Made by a program: the position numbers and the translations under genes
NCBI GenBank assembly: GCA_037127315.1
Contig: JBBBDQ010000192.1
Span: forward strand, 310,001-374,000
Length of the DNA: 64,000 bases
Direction: 5' to 3'
From: Ascarosepion bandense
Lineage: Eukaryota > Mollusca > Cephalopoda > Sepiida > Sepiidae
The notes under the pieces: generated by a model
The model's input: the letters and a program-made list of their open reading frames with translations, nothing else
Told to the model about the DNA's origin: nothing
Databases searched by the model: none
Part shown: piece by piece, positions 10,402 through 20,310 of the stretch
Layout of the letters: each line of letters starts with the position of its first letter
Position numbering within the stretch: position 1 is the first letter of the stretch

Positions 10402-11490
10402 AATGAAGAAGAACAAAGAATAAAATTGCAACATTCAAAACATTAATTTAAAACAGTGTATATGAAAATAAAGTAATGAATATTTATTATTAATTATTAT
10501 ATTAAAATTTAAAAAACTACTATAAAATTGTACAGAACAATGTCTCAACAATGATGGTAATAAACGCTTTTATTTAAAAATTTGATTTTATGAAAACAAC
10601 ACTTTACTTTGATTTTTGGAAAATTGTGCATACAAGGTAAAAGGATTTAATAAAGAAAAAAGAAGGAAGAAAGAGGGAAGAAAAGATGATGAGAAATCAA
10701 GAAAAGGAAAAGAAAGAAGAAAAGGAAAGAAAAGAAAAGAGAGTAAAAAAGAAAGCATAAGAAAAAATTCTACTACAGAGAGATTATGAAAAATGTGTAT
10801 AATAAACAAATTATATAAATATAGTAGAAATAAAAAGTGAAGAGAAAAATAACAGAAGATGTTGAAAAGAGAAAGCCAATGAAAACTGCTAAGGAAAATA
10901 ATGCCCTTTATCTAATAAGGGCTTAGCAAAGTCCCTTGTTGATATGTGTTCTATCTTATCAGTAGAAATAAATCATTGTATCCTTGGTGTTTAGGAAGTA
11001 TTCTAGCTAACTGCATTGTATCACAGATGCCTGACCATGTTTCCATCTGTTGCTGTCTCAGCACTATCAAGAATGTTCCATCAAGTGTTATAGATGTTAG
11101 CATCCATTCTATCAAAAGCCTTTTGCTTTGCATCATAAAGAAAATAAAAAAAATATATATTTATATCTCATCTGTGATGATCTGATATGATGAAATCTCT
11201 CTATATCCAAAATATTTACAAATTGATACAGTTTATTTGTGTTATATAATGTCATTGCATTCTGTACACCAATAAATGAAAACATTTCATTGGAGTGACA
11301 TTTAGACTAAGTGCACAAGTGTTTGTTTTGTTACCCATCATTTAGACCAATTTGTTTCTTTAAAAGAAGAGAAAACAAAACTGTAACTACTTTTTGCATT
11401 TCCCTAATCTTATTACAAGTTTAACTTATATTGTGAGAGGCAATTTTCATTGATTTATGATCAGTTCAGCCCATTGATTTATTTATTCAT
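10400..11490. other. unassigned; includes purine tract
   Basis: No gene recognised. 10648-10758 is almost pure A/G on the plus strand (homopurine tract). The open frame on the other strand across it is low-complexity and not credible as protein. Confidence 0.4.
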
Positions 11491-11504
11491 TTATTTTTTT
11501 TTTA

Positions 11505-12290
11505 ATCGTTTCAACCCAAGCAACGCAGTAACGCCACTGATTCGCAGGGGGATACATAAGAGAAAAAGATTAGATAAGAGGAGAGTAAATAGAAAGACGA
11601 AGCAGTTACAGAGGGTGTCAGATAAGGGAGCAAGAGAAGGATGGGAATATCGGTGTGATGACAGTTGCAAAGGTAGAAAGAAAGGAAAAGATACACAGGG
11701 TAATGTAAAAAGAACTGGAGTCAAGTGGTTAAGAGATGGGTATTAACATTTCATTTAAATTCCTGGAGGTTGTAGCCGTCAGGGAAGCAAGAATATAGAA
11801 GAGAGTTCCACAGGCGGGAAGTGCGAGAAAAGAAGCTGATGGAGTAGAATTGTCGGCTGCATTAAGTTCATCTAACTGTGAATGGGTGGGACCCAATTGC
11901 CAGTCTGGTTGCATGAGTAAACTCATATGGCAGGGGCACCAGTGACTTAAGTTCATCGGAGCAGAAGCCATGAAAATATTTATAGAACAGACAGAGGGAA
12001 GCCACATCCCGTCGGTGAGAAAGTGGCAGGAGTCGAGCCGCCAAGTCGATACCTACCACATTACTGATTCTCCTTTGGAGCCTGTGGAGAACACAGAGAT
12101 GAACAGCGGGGGGCGCCTGACCATATATGATAGTACTCCATGCACGGACAGATGGTTGATTTGTATAGGTGCAAGATGGATTCAGGCAGAAAAAAATCCT
12201 GGCACGACAAAGTGATGATTAATTCAAGCCATAATCTAGCAAGTGTAATAATTAGTGAGATAATTTTCATGTTAGGAGGAAAATAGATAC
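11505..12290 (-). mobile_element. 5'-truncated Jockey/CR1-type LINE, C-terminal end
   Basis: Minus-strand frames read HLYKSTICPCMEYYHIWSGA near 12150, LSHRRDVASLCLFYKYFHG near 12010 and a THATRLAIGSHPF segment near 11895, with a W/L-F-type ending near 11800. These are the conserved C-terminal landmarks after the RT in many Jockey/CR1-type LINEs. The same C-terminus recurs at 57.2-57.7 kb, and the 3' ends correspond (GCTTGGGTTGAAACG here). This copy ends in a poly(A)-type tail seen as a T run at 11491-11505 on the plus strand. Several frameshifts are present and the endonuclease and RT core are missing. Confidence 0.75.
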
Positions 12291-12510
12291 AAAACTGTGT
12301 TTAGGCAAAAATCATAAGAGGCAGCATAGCACGTTTGCCTCCACCTCGCCTGTATGCACGCTTTCCATGAAAGGGTAAGGACAGCGTGAGCGAAGGACCG
12401 GATTCGCCTTTAACTTGTACAGAGCAAGAACATACAGTATAGGTGAAAGTGGACAATGAATATATAATGTACAAATTATGTATTTGGGCAACAATCTCTC
12501 TTTTATACAG
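12291..12510. other. unassigned
   Basis: No clear feature. On the minus strand it continues the peptide frame that begins in the foldback arm at 12511-12640. Confidence 0.3.
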
Positions 12511-13263
12511 GTTTCATTAAGAATGACAGACATGGTATTATCATTAAGTTTTTATATAATTTTTTATGTGTTCGTATATTTTTTCTTTTCGCAACCCAAA
12601 TTATATAAGAATTCTTTAAAGGTTTTGTACTTTCAAGCGCTTTTGGCTATATTTTTGGCCATTATTAAGAATTAGTTTCGTTTTACTTGTAAATAAACAT
12701 GTGTAAAGTTTATGCATATAAAATCTTGTGTGTTAAGTTCCGAACACGGTAAGCACATTGTTAACATGTTCATAATTGATCTTATTAAGTGCAGGATTTC
12801 TGTTTTTTATTAGTAATGCCTACATTATTTTTAATCTTCTTTTGCATGTGGATGTATTATCAATAAATATATCCCAGATAAGTCCTGGAAGATCTCGATG
12901 TGTGTTTAAATGAGATCGCATGGAACTGTTGCAGGAAAGGTGCTATGCCAATGTTCTCGTCAATTTTGTGGTGGTGTAGACATTGTAATTATTTACGAAT
13001 TTGGAGAGTTGAGGAAAGTACTTCAAAGGACATATAAATGCGCAAACGACACTGGTTCTCTTCAGTTTAGATTTTGCAGGTGAATTATTATTATTGATAA
13101 TGAGGTTGGAAATTTTAAATTTTTTATAATAGATAATTTAATTTTCTTGTTTGAATTGGTTGGTGTTACATAATTTTGAATGATAGTGAAGATTCGTCCT
13201 GTCTGTAGTTATTGTGCATTTGATTTTTGTAAAAAATATTAATGTTTTGTTTGTTTGTTTGTT

Positions 13264-13326
<63 letters not shown>

Positions 13327-13488
13327 TTGCCATTAGTTACATTACGAAGAAAGCGTTTGAAAGTGCAAAAACAAAACCTTTGGAGAATCCTTATATAATT
13401 TGAGTGCTAAAAAGAAAAAATTATACAAACACATGAAAAATTATATAAAAAAACAATTAAGATAATACCTTGTCTGTCATTTTTAATG

Positions 13489-13492
<4 letters not shown>
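12511..13492. repeat. foldback element, arms about 130-140 bp
   Basis: Left arm 12511-12640 and right arm 13353-13492 are reverse complements with scattered mismatches and gaps. Both outer ends share a GTTTCATTAA(A/G)AATGACAG block. Translated outward, both arms encode a DNT(M/L)SVI(L/F)NET-type peptide, also seen in a third copy at 49.50-49.68 kb. The pair therefore looks like two copies of one retroelement segment in inverted orientation, possibly Penelope-like (tentative). The interior is AT-rich and contains a (GT)n run. Confidence 0.75.
13240..13324. repeat. (TTTG)n/(GT)n microsatellite
   Basis: TTTG tetranucleotides passing into a GT run of about 30 units. Confidence 0.95.

Positions 13493-13549
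<57 letters not shown>
13493..13549. repeat. (AC)n(AT)n microsatellite
   Basis: CA run followed by TA run, directly abutting the right arm of the foldback. Confidence 0.95.
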
Positions 13550-13551
<2 letters not shown>

Positions 13552-13589
13552 ATTGTATGTAGAACGGAGAAAGAATATTTCTTCTTCTT

Positions 13590-14380
13590 CTATGTGCCCT
13601 GTCCCTTCAGGACGTAGGTGATCATGGCTCTCCACGTCTCCCTATTCCTTGTGGCTCTTAGTATATTTGCTCCTGTTGCTCCTGGCAACCCCCGTTCCGT
13701 CATCCACCTGATGAGGCCCTAAAAATATGTTATCCGCTGCCTTCCTCTGTCTCTCCTTTCTTCTATCTGACCAGTCAGTATCAGGTTCTCCAGACTCTCC
13801 TTCCTCATTGCATGTCCCAGGAACTTCAGTTGTCTCTTCCTGATGCTCAGCATCAATTTCCTTTTTGTTGCCATTCTTTCTAACACCTCGTCGTTGCTTG
13901 TATGCTCAGTCCACGATATCCGTAGCATCCTTCTGTAGAACCACATTTCGGCCGCTTCCAGTTTTGTCCTCATTTTCGATGATATTGTCCAGCATTCACT
14001 GCCGTATTGAAGAACTGACATCACGTAGCAGTCTAGCACTCTTTTCTTCGTTTCTATTGAGATTTTCCTGTGTGTTAGTATTTTGCTCATCTGGAACGCG
14101 TCCTTTGCCATGCCAATTCGCCTTCGGATCTCCGTGTCGCACTTTCCATCTCCTGTTAGAACACTTCCTAGGTACTTAAATTCTCGTACTTGTTTGATTC
14201 TGTTATCCCCCACCTGTATTTGGCATTTTGGGTTGTATCTTTTGCTGATGACCATGCACTCAGTTTTCTTAAAGTTTATTTGTAGTCCCTTCTTGTCACT
14301 CTCCACTGCTACTTTCTGTATGAGGTCTTGTAGTTTCCTTTCCGTGTCCGCAATCAGCACTGTATCGTCCGCATACCTTA
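13590..14380 (-). pseudogene. RTE-like LINE: RT catalytic end and C-terminus
   Basis: It begins at the RT catalytic box YADDTVLIADTERK (YADD at 14364-14375), which is in a different frame from the upstream RT block. It runs through FKYLGSVLTGDGKCDTEIRR, KILTHRKISIETKKRVLDCY and a SVLQYGSECWTI segment, typical of the thumb and connection region of this LINE type. An in-frame TAG at 13719 interrupts it after RQRITYF. Reading on gives a further GLIRWMTE... segment to a natural stop at 13590. The shorter copy at 51.84 kb has a sense codon where this one has TAG. Confidence 0.85.
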
Positions 14381-14383
14381 TGT

Positions 14384-15547
14384 TCAGGTTGTGGCTTCCA
14401 ATAACAAACCTGGCGTGTCATCTAGGGTCCTCAAAATATTCTCGCTGTATAGGTTGAACAAATCCGGTGAAAAGACACATCCTTGTCTTACGCCTTTTTC
14501 TATCTTTGTGTATCTACTGAGGTCGTTACTTCTCCGTATGCAGGCCGTTTGCTGCCAGTAGAGATTCTTGGTTATTCTTATGTCTTTGCCGAAAATGTCG
14601 AGGTTGCCTAGCATCTCCATCAATTCTTTGTGTCGTATTTTGTCGAATGCTTTCGCGTAATCAATGAAGCATAGGTACAAGTCTTTCTTCATTTGTAATG
14701 CCCTTTCAGAGAGCATCCTAATCATGAATATGGCGTTCCTTGTTCCAGTGTCTTTGACGAACCTGCACTGTTCCTGCCCTATCTCTGGTCTGATTCTGCT
14801 TCTCGCTCTATTCATCAGGATTCTGACAATCAGTTTTGTAATGTGACTCATTAAGCTGATAGTTCTGTGTAGTTCGCACTCGTTTGCACCAGGTTTCTTC
14901 GGCAGCGCTATAAATATCGACTTGCATAGGTCGTCTGGTATTATTCCGTTGCTATAAATTTCGTTTATTATGTCGGTAATCTTTTCTATGCTATATTCTT
15001 CTAAGGCTGTCAGCAGCTCTATCACTATGCCATCTGGACCAGGTGCTTTGTTTCTGTTCATTTTGGCCATTGCAGCTTCCACTTCGGATTTTAGTATTTC
15101 CTGTCCATCCATCTCCTTGTGTATTCTCGGTTGTTCTCTCTTGTCGCAAAAGAGGTCCTTTATGTATTCTTCCCATCGCTGGAGTATTTTCTCTTTCTCT
15201 AATATGATTGTCCCTTACTTGGATTTTATGCATCCTGTTGAGGAGCAGGTTTTTTGTCCTGTCAGTTCTCTTATCTCTTGATGCATCTTTGCTTTGTTGT
15301 TCCTGCTCAGTCTCTCTACTTCTGCACATTTGCTGTTGAGCCATTCCTCTTTGGCTTGTCTGCATTTGTTCCTTATCTCCCTGTGAAGTTTTTTGTACTC
15401 TGCTCCGCGTCTTGGCGTTATTTTTGTCTCCTTTGCATCATGTGGAGGATCTCTTCGGTCATCCACTCGTTTTTTCTTCTGCGTCTGATTTCCTTTGGGG
15501 CTATGTTGTTCGCTGAGGTCACCATCGCTTCTTTTAGTGAATCCCAT
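14384..15547 (-). pseudogene. RTE-like LINE: linker and reverse transcriptase
   Basis: One reading frame broken only by a TAA at 15215-15217. Upstream of the stop is the basic linker (KKLHREIRNKCRQAKEEWLN). Downstream are [58 protein letters not shown] (first catalytic Asp in F-I-D-Y) and [18 protein letters not shown]. The frame is lost at about 14390, shortly before the second catalytic motif. Known role: target-primed reverse transcription. Confidence 0.9.
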
Positions 15548-16710
15548 TTTGAGTATCCTTTTCCAATTTGTTCTTCATATTTCTTTTTCACGCTGTTATT
15601 GTATTCTTTCTGCAGAGTGAGATCATCCTCTAGTGTGTCGTATTGCAGCCTTGGTGATATGCTGGGCTTCTTCAGTCTTCGGAGTTTCACTTTTAGTTTG
15701 AAGATGACTGGGACGCGGTCACTTCCGCAGTCGGCACCTGGGTATGTTTTGCATTGGACTACTGCGTTCCTGAATCTCTTGTTTATAGTTATATAATCTA
15801 TTTGGTTCTTCGTGTCGCCTCCTGGACTTCTCCATGTCCATAAACGTCGTGGGTGTTCTTGGAACCAGGTGTTAGTAATGACCTGGTCATTGGCTGAGCA
15901 CCATTGGATCCATTTTTCTCCTCTTTTGTTGCGCTCTCCTAGTCCGAAGTTGCCGTTCGTGTCTCCTTCTCTATCTTTACCTACCTTTGCATTTAAGTCC
16001 CCCATTATTATCCTAACTTCTTGGCTTTTGCACTGAGCCTTAGCACTGTCCAGTATTGAATAGAAAGATTCTATTTCGTCCTCCGAGCTTTGAGTTGTTG
16101 GCACATAAACTACTATAATAGCTATATTGAGGGGCCTTCCCCGAAGTTTAACCAAGAGGACTCTCTCTGACAGTTGCCAGTATCGAAGTACACATCTCTT
16201 CACTTGTTTGTTTAGTATTAAAGCGACCCCTTTTTCGTGTTTTTTACCTCCTGCATATATTATCCTATGGGTGTCGCTACTGAAATCTCCGTTATTAGGC
16301 CATCTTGTTTCACATATGCCTAGGATGTTGATATTCAGTCTGTTCATCTCCTGTTTGACATTCTCTAGTTGTCCACAGTTGAGTGTCCTGACGTTCCATG
16401 TTCCTATAGTGAGTTTGTCTTTGATGCGCACAGTTGCAGGGTAACGGTCCAGAGACACCTGTTGCTCATGTCGGTCTTTCCCGGGCGAGGGACAAATTTT
16501 GGAGTAAAATGTCCCCTTTACGCCGTTGGTGCTAACAGTCGCCGGATGACGGTCAGGTGGCACCTGTTGCCCATGCCGGTCCTTACCGAGCGAGGAGTTG
16601 CTTCCTTGGGAAGTACCCCCCTTCACGCTGTTGGCTTTAATATATTTGTTGTAACTATCCATGACTGAGCGGGGGTAGATAGTGGAGTGGTATCCCGTTG
16701 CCTTCTCCAC
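15418..16710 (-). CDS. RTE-like LINE: AP-type endonuclease region
   Basis: 430-residue open frame. After about 110 residues of basic leader it reads LTIGTWNVRTLNCGQLENVK, INILGICETRWPNNGDFSS, IIMGDLNAKVGKDREGDT, the NQIDYITINKRFRN box and CGSDRVPVIFKL. These are the N (TWN), E (CETRW), DLN and SDR/SDH landmarks of the exonuclease-endonuclease-phosphatase fold; the final position reads SDR rather than SDH. The leader contains a duplicated motif (GKDRHGQQVPPDRHPATV, then GKDRHEQQVSLDRYPATV). A one-base slip in an A run near 15418 shifts the frame out of the RT. Genome annotations often call such proteins craniofacial development protein 2-like. Confidence 0.9.
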   Translation of the reverse strand: MEKATGYHSTIYPRSVMDSYNKYIKANSVKGGTSQGSNSSLGKDRHGQQVPPDRHPATVSTNGVKGTFYSKICPSPGKDRHEQQVSLDRYPATVRIKDKLTIGTWNVRTLNCGQLENVKQEMNRLNINILGICETRWPNNGDFSSDTHRIIYAGGKKHEKGVALILNKQVKRCVLRYWQLSERVLLVKLRGRPLNIAIIVVYVPTTQSSEDEIESFYSILDSAKAQCKSQEVRIIMGDLNAKVGKDREGDTNGNFGLGERNKRGEKWIQWCSANDQVITNTWFQEHPRRLWTWRSPGGDTKNQIDYITINKRFRNAVVQCKTYPGADCGSDRVPVIFKLKVKLRRLKKPSISPRLQYDTLEDDLTLQKEYNNSVKKKYEEQIGKGYSKWDSLKEAMVTSANNIAPKEIRRRRKNEWMTEEILHMMQRRQK

Positions 16711-16830
16711 GATGATTTATTGAGACATCACCTCTAGTTAGCTGGCCGTTGACTCTTTGAGAGTTCTTCCGCCCTTTGTAGATTTGTATTTTTTGGACCT
16801 ACAGGGATGCTAACGTCCCAATTAAATATA

Positions 16831-17015
16831 CATATATATAATTGATGTAAAAAAAAAAAAAATACTAAGTTTTAACTTAGTTAAAGTCGAAACGGCCTTC
16901 AGACAACCGAAAAATTTAGTATATTTTTATAGAACAAAAGTAAATGGTTAAAAGAAAACAGATACAAACTAGTCTAAATTATAAGAACCTGACAGCTAGA
17001 GGCGGAAAAAAAAAA
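16831..17015. other. unassigned
   Basis: AT-rich. 16968-16990 carries a partial extra copy of the AACTAGTCTAAATTATAAGA end of the 115-bp repeat. Confidence 0.4.
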
Positions 17016-17130
17016 CAAAATAAAGTTACTCTGAAAGAAAATATATGTAATAAAATATACACAGCATGAATTAAACGAACATTTTCTTTAACTAGTCTAA
17101 ATTATAAGAACCTCTCAGCAGTAATTACGA
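17016..17130 (+). repeat. 115-bp direct repeat, copy 1
   Basis: Matches 17428-17542 over its whole length with three substitutions. Both contain CAAAATAAAGT and AACTAGTCTAAATTATAAGA blocks. Confidence 0.9.
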
Positions 17131-17427
17131 TCAGTATACGTTACCAGTAGTCACAAGAAATAAGATGCATTTTCGACATTTTTGCAGAAATCTTTTGGCT
17201 GTCTTTGGTTCTTCTATCAAATTCATACTGATACGGTATGCTGGTAGGAACACGTGTGGGTTTTTTTTTTTGTTTTGTTTTTTTTTTTTTGTGGGGGTGA
17301 GGAAAAAGGATTGGTAGGAGAGAAAGGACGCTAACTTTTTTTTAGACTGAGGACGGAGAGAGAAAAAAAGTTTATTTTAAATTCTATGTAATCCTATTCT
17401 TATGGTAGCTACAGACAAAAAAAAATT
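17131..17427. other. unassigned spacer with T/G runs
   Basis: Spacer between the two 115-bp repeats, with T- and G-rich runs near 17250-17300. Confidence 0.4.
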
Positions 17428-17542
17428 CAAAATAAAGTCACTCTGAAAGAAAATATACGTAATAAAATATACACAGCATGAATTAAACGAATATTTTCTT
17501 TAACTAGTCTAAATTATAAGAACCTCTCAGCAGTAATTACGA
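17428..17542 (+). repeat. 115-bp direct repeat, copy 2
   Basis: Partner of 17016-17130; period 412 bp. Confidence 0.9.
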
Positions 17543-17759
17543 TAACGTCCAAAACATTAATTTAATACAGTGCTCGATATATAATATATAGAGCTTTGAA
17601 TATTAAATTATATTTTAGAACATGTACATAATTTTTTTATAAATATCCGTTACACAGGTACATTTATTTCGACATTGAAAGTTGAATGTCTCTTCAGAGG
17701 GAATGTGTACGAATGGAAGGTCTCTTTTCTTACATTTGGTTAGTTGTGTTAGGGTGGTA

Positions 17760-18480
17760 GTTGGGGTTAGTGATAGGTGAACAGGTCATGCGTATTGACC
17801 GTTGAGGTTTTGGAGGGAGTGGTGTGGGTAGCTAAAATTGTTGATCAGTAGGACTCTTTGACCTCAAGGCAGATTTCGCATTTAGCCGTTAGAATTTAAG
17901 TTTTCATTACCTCTTTATCCTCTGAGTTTCTTAGAAGAGTCGGTAAGGGGTGGGATATCTATTTTGTACAAAATATTTTTCGTCTTTAAGTAGGGTCTAT
18001 ATAATTAATGTAGACTTGTATATTCAATCTTTATTATGGATTTAGGGAATAAATTATTCTATTAAATTTTTAATTTCTACTTAGCACCCAGTTTGGAAAC
18101 CAATTTTTTCGTTAAGATTTTTAATCTTAAATTACTCATCTTGTACTCCGGTGGTTGTACATGTTAGTGTCTGTTTTTTATAAGGGAACAAAGCATGCTG
18201 ATTGACCTTTAGAATTTAGAGGAAGTGGTGTGTGTATTCAGTTTGTTTGATATCATTAAGGATTTCTTAGATGAGTAGGTTAGGGGAGGGATGTTTATTC
18301 AGTACCAAATATTGTTGCATTTAGGCAGAGTTTTTATAAATAATCTAGATTTGTATCTTTAAACTTAATTTTGGATTTTGAAGATTGATTTTTACATTCA
18401 AATTTTAGTTTGATCACAGTTTTGGAACCGATTTTTTTCTATTAGATTTCACATTTTAATTAGATCATCGTTTGGGTTAA
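17760..18480 (+). repeat. diverged tandem duplication, about 400-bp unit
   Basis: Unit 1 (about 17780-18145) and unit 2 (about 18185-18475) share an ordered series of blocks: AACA..GCATGC or GTCATGCGT then GATTGACC or ATTGACC, GGAAGTGGTGTG-like, TTTCTTAGA.GAGT.GGT, GATTTGTAT-like and TTTGGAA(A)CC.ATTTTTT. Alignment by eye is clear, but the copies are strongly diverged. No coding potential. Confidence 0.6.
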
Positions 18481-19261
18481 TGTTTAATGTAGGGGGTACA
18501 TATTAAAGATTTTTTTCGATAGTAAGCAGGTACTAAGTGCGTAATAAGCATAATTTTATGTAGAAGGAGAGATTGAGTGTTTGTATTTAAGGTAATATGC
18601 GAATAATAGGTAATAGTTTTTGTTCGTATTAGTTGAAGTTTAATGTGTGTAGTAAAGTTTATATAATATATGGGTAATAAATTTTACTCTAGAATTTAGT
18701 AAATCGGTTTCTTCTATGGAATCTCGAAATTTTTTTTTTTTTTGTATATATATAGAAATAAATTCTAATCTAATTATGGATATTAGATAGAGTTTTTAAT
18801 TTTTTAGATTTTTTAGAAAAAAAATTTTTTTCCAGGTGGGGGGGGGGTCTTAGTTCTGGCTTTTGTAGTGTTTTTTTAGCATGATTGTATATATATATAT
18901 CATTGTACATAATCATTGGGTTCTGATTTTTACCCCTTCGCAAATTGTATTAATAATAATTTCATGCTAAAATTTTCATGAGGTATTTTGGTGATAAGGG
19001 TAAATGTGTTGTTATGGTGAAAGGAAATTGTAAGTACGAATGGGACAATGAATGAGACTAGCTAGGTTTAAGCGAAAGCCAGTCCTTCTCCATTCTCACA
19101 TATGAGTCCTTGTGAGGCGTTTTGTACTTTTTGCTCAAATAAATATTAAGATACCTAGGATCAACATGTAGTATCTGTTCCAGAAACAGTAGACAACTGG
19201 CCTGCGGATTCAGCCAGTCAGCCGATATTGCCAGCAGCAACGATATGCAAAAAATCAACCT
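18481..19261. other. unassigned AT-rich sequence
   Basis: G/T-rich to AT-rich non-coding DNA with a short G run (18838-18848). A 66-codon minus frame (19058-19258) starts with a hydrophobic stretch (MIFCISLLLAISA) but has no other support. Confidence 0.3.
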
Positions 19262-19338
19262 TTTCAGGACAACACTTTTGAACGACTATGAAACTATCCA
19301 TTTCAGGATAACACTTTTCAACGACTACAAACTGTTCT
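19262..19338 (+). repeat. 39-bp imperfect tandem duplication
   Basis: Two adjacent units starting TTTCAGGA(C/T)AACACTTTT and sharing ACGACTA. Confidence 0.85.
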
Positions 19339-19924
19339 TCTCACCCAACATGAACTTGCAGAGATATATTTTTCATAGATGCACTGTAACATGTAGAATG
19401 TATTTTCTTTAAAGAAAATAAACTGGGTAATATTTTTTTTACTCGCGTCTTCGTTGTGTTTGTTGTTGTTTTACATCATTAAATCTGTTTGCAAGCCAAT
19501 ATACCACCCACAACAATTCCTTTAGATTCAGGATGGCAAACAGTATTTCGTATCCTAGTGGATTCAAACAGTTAAATGACAAGAAATTCTTAATCTAATT
19601 TAGTTGTTCCCTATCTGCCGTGACAACCAAAGGGACACTCAATCTCTAGTCCGTAATGTACATAATATTGCCTTGTTTGTATTCGAGTCACTAGAATTGC
19701 CTCCGGTCGTCTTGTATACTTATCAAATCAATGCAAGAAAATATATATGAATGACCTGAAGTGTAGGGAGCTGGTTAAGGTTTTTTGGTTTGGCTTTGTG
19801 TCAGACTTAACCGAACTCCCTACAGCTTACAGGATTTTATGCAGAATTATTACCATCAGAAGGTTTTCATCAGAAGGTTGGTTGTCAGTTGGAATGTGTG
19901 GATTAGTGTAAAAGAGTGGAATAA
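19339..19924. other. unassigned; small hairpin
   Basis: Non-coding. Near 19765-19826 there is an imperfect inverted repeat (TGTAGGGAGCTGGTTAAGG against CTTAACCGAACTCCCTACA). It resembles the ends of the LTR-like sequences elsewhere in the window. Confidence 0.4.
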
Positions 19925-20310
19925 TAAAATATACATTTTGAAAGTTAAAATAGAAATTTATTAAAAGGAGGAAGAACATAAGTTGTAGAAGTTAATGTTC
20001 ATTGAGAAAGTTAAGTTCATACAAAATGTTCTAGTAATAATTGTTGAAATAGATAAGGAGAAAGAGAACAAGGTGCGACCTGACCTTATTTCCGGGTCGA
20101 TTTGAAGTTGGTTACATTTTAGATGTGTGTCAGCCTCCCCTGGCTAACCACCGTGACCGGTTAGAGATCATCCTTAAATATTGGATCCAGTCACGTGGGC
20201 TGGTTCCCAGAATGATTTTTTCTTTAGCTGTGGAAAAACCGTTTCTCTGAGTATTTTGAATTTTGCGATTTGATGATCAATCAGGATCCAGAGTTTCGCT
20301 ACAGACTATT
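19925..20310 (-). repeat. LTR-like fragment
   Basis: 20150-20305 matches 54667-54820 in the same orientation. Shared blocks are GTGACCGGT, CCTTAAATAT, TTTCTTTAGCTGTG and CAGGATCC. On the minus strand the pair has a TATA-like TATTTAAGG about 100-150 bp after the first shared block, and a TTTATT (AATAAA complement) lies 3' of it at about 19957. That arrangement looks like U3-R of an LTR. Only part of the LTR is recognisable here. Confidence 0.55.

Larger units (their letters stand above)
13575..16830 (-). mobile_element. RTE-like LINE, near full length, broken
   Basis: Non-LTR retrotransposon on the minus strand: 5' untranslated region from about 16.83 kb, one long ORF with AP-type endonuclease then reverse transcriptase, and a 3' end closing in a short AGA-rich tail (13578-13590). 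A 5'-truncated second copy at 51.84-52.09 kb ends in the same tail, which fixes the 3' terminus. The polyprotein is interrupted by one frameshift in the endonuclease-RT linker, an in-frame TAA, a frameshift just before the YADD box and an in-frame TAG near the end. Confidence 0.9.

Noticed and set aside
10588..10809. Hydrophobic, Phe/Leu/Ser-rich minus frame
   Set aside because: Translation of a homopurine tract; no start context, no homologous pattern.
13865..16668. Plus-strand frames opposite the RTE-like LINE
   Set aside because: Shadows; Cys/Ser/Leu-rich antisense of the RT and endonuclease.
19058..19258. Possible small secreted peptide (hydrophobic start)
   Set aside because: No cleavage-site or cysteine pattern, no splice or expression support; chance open frame is more likely.
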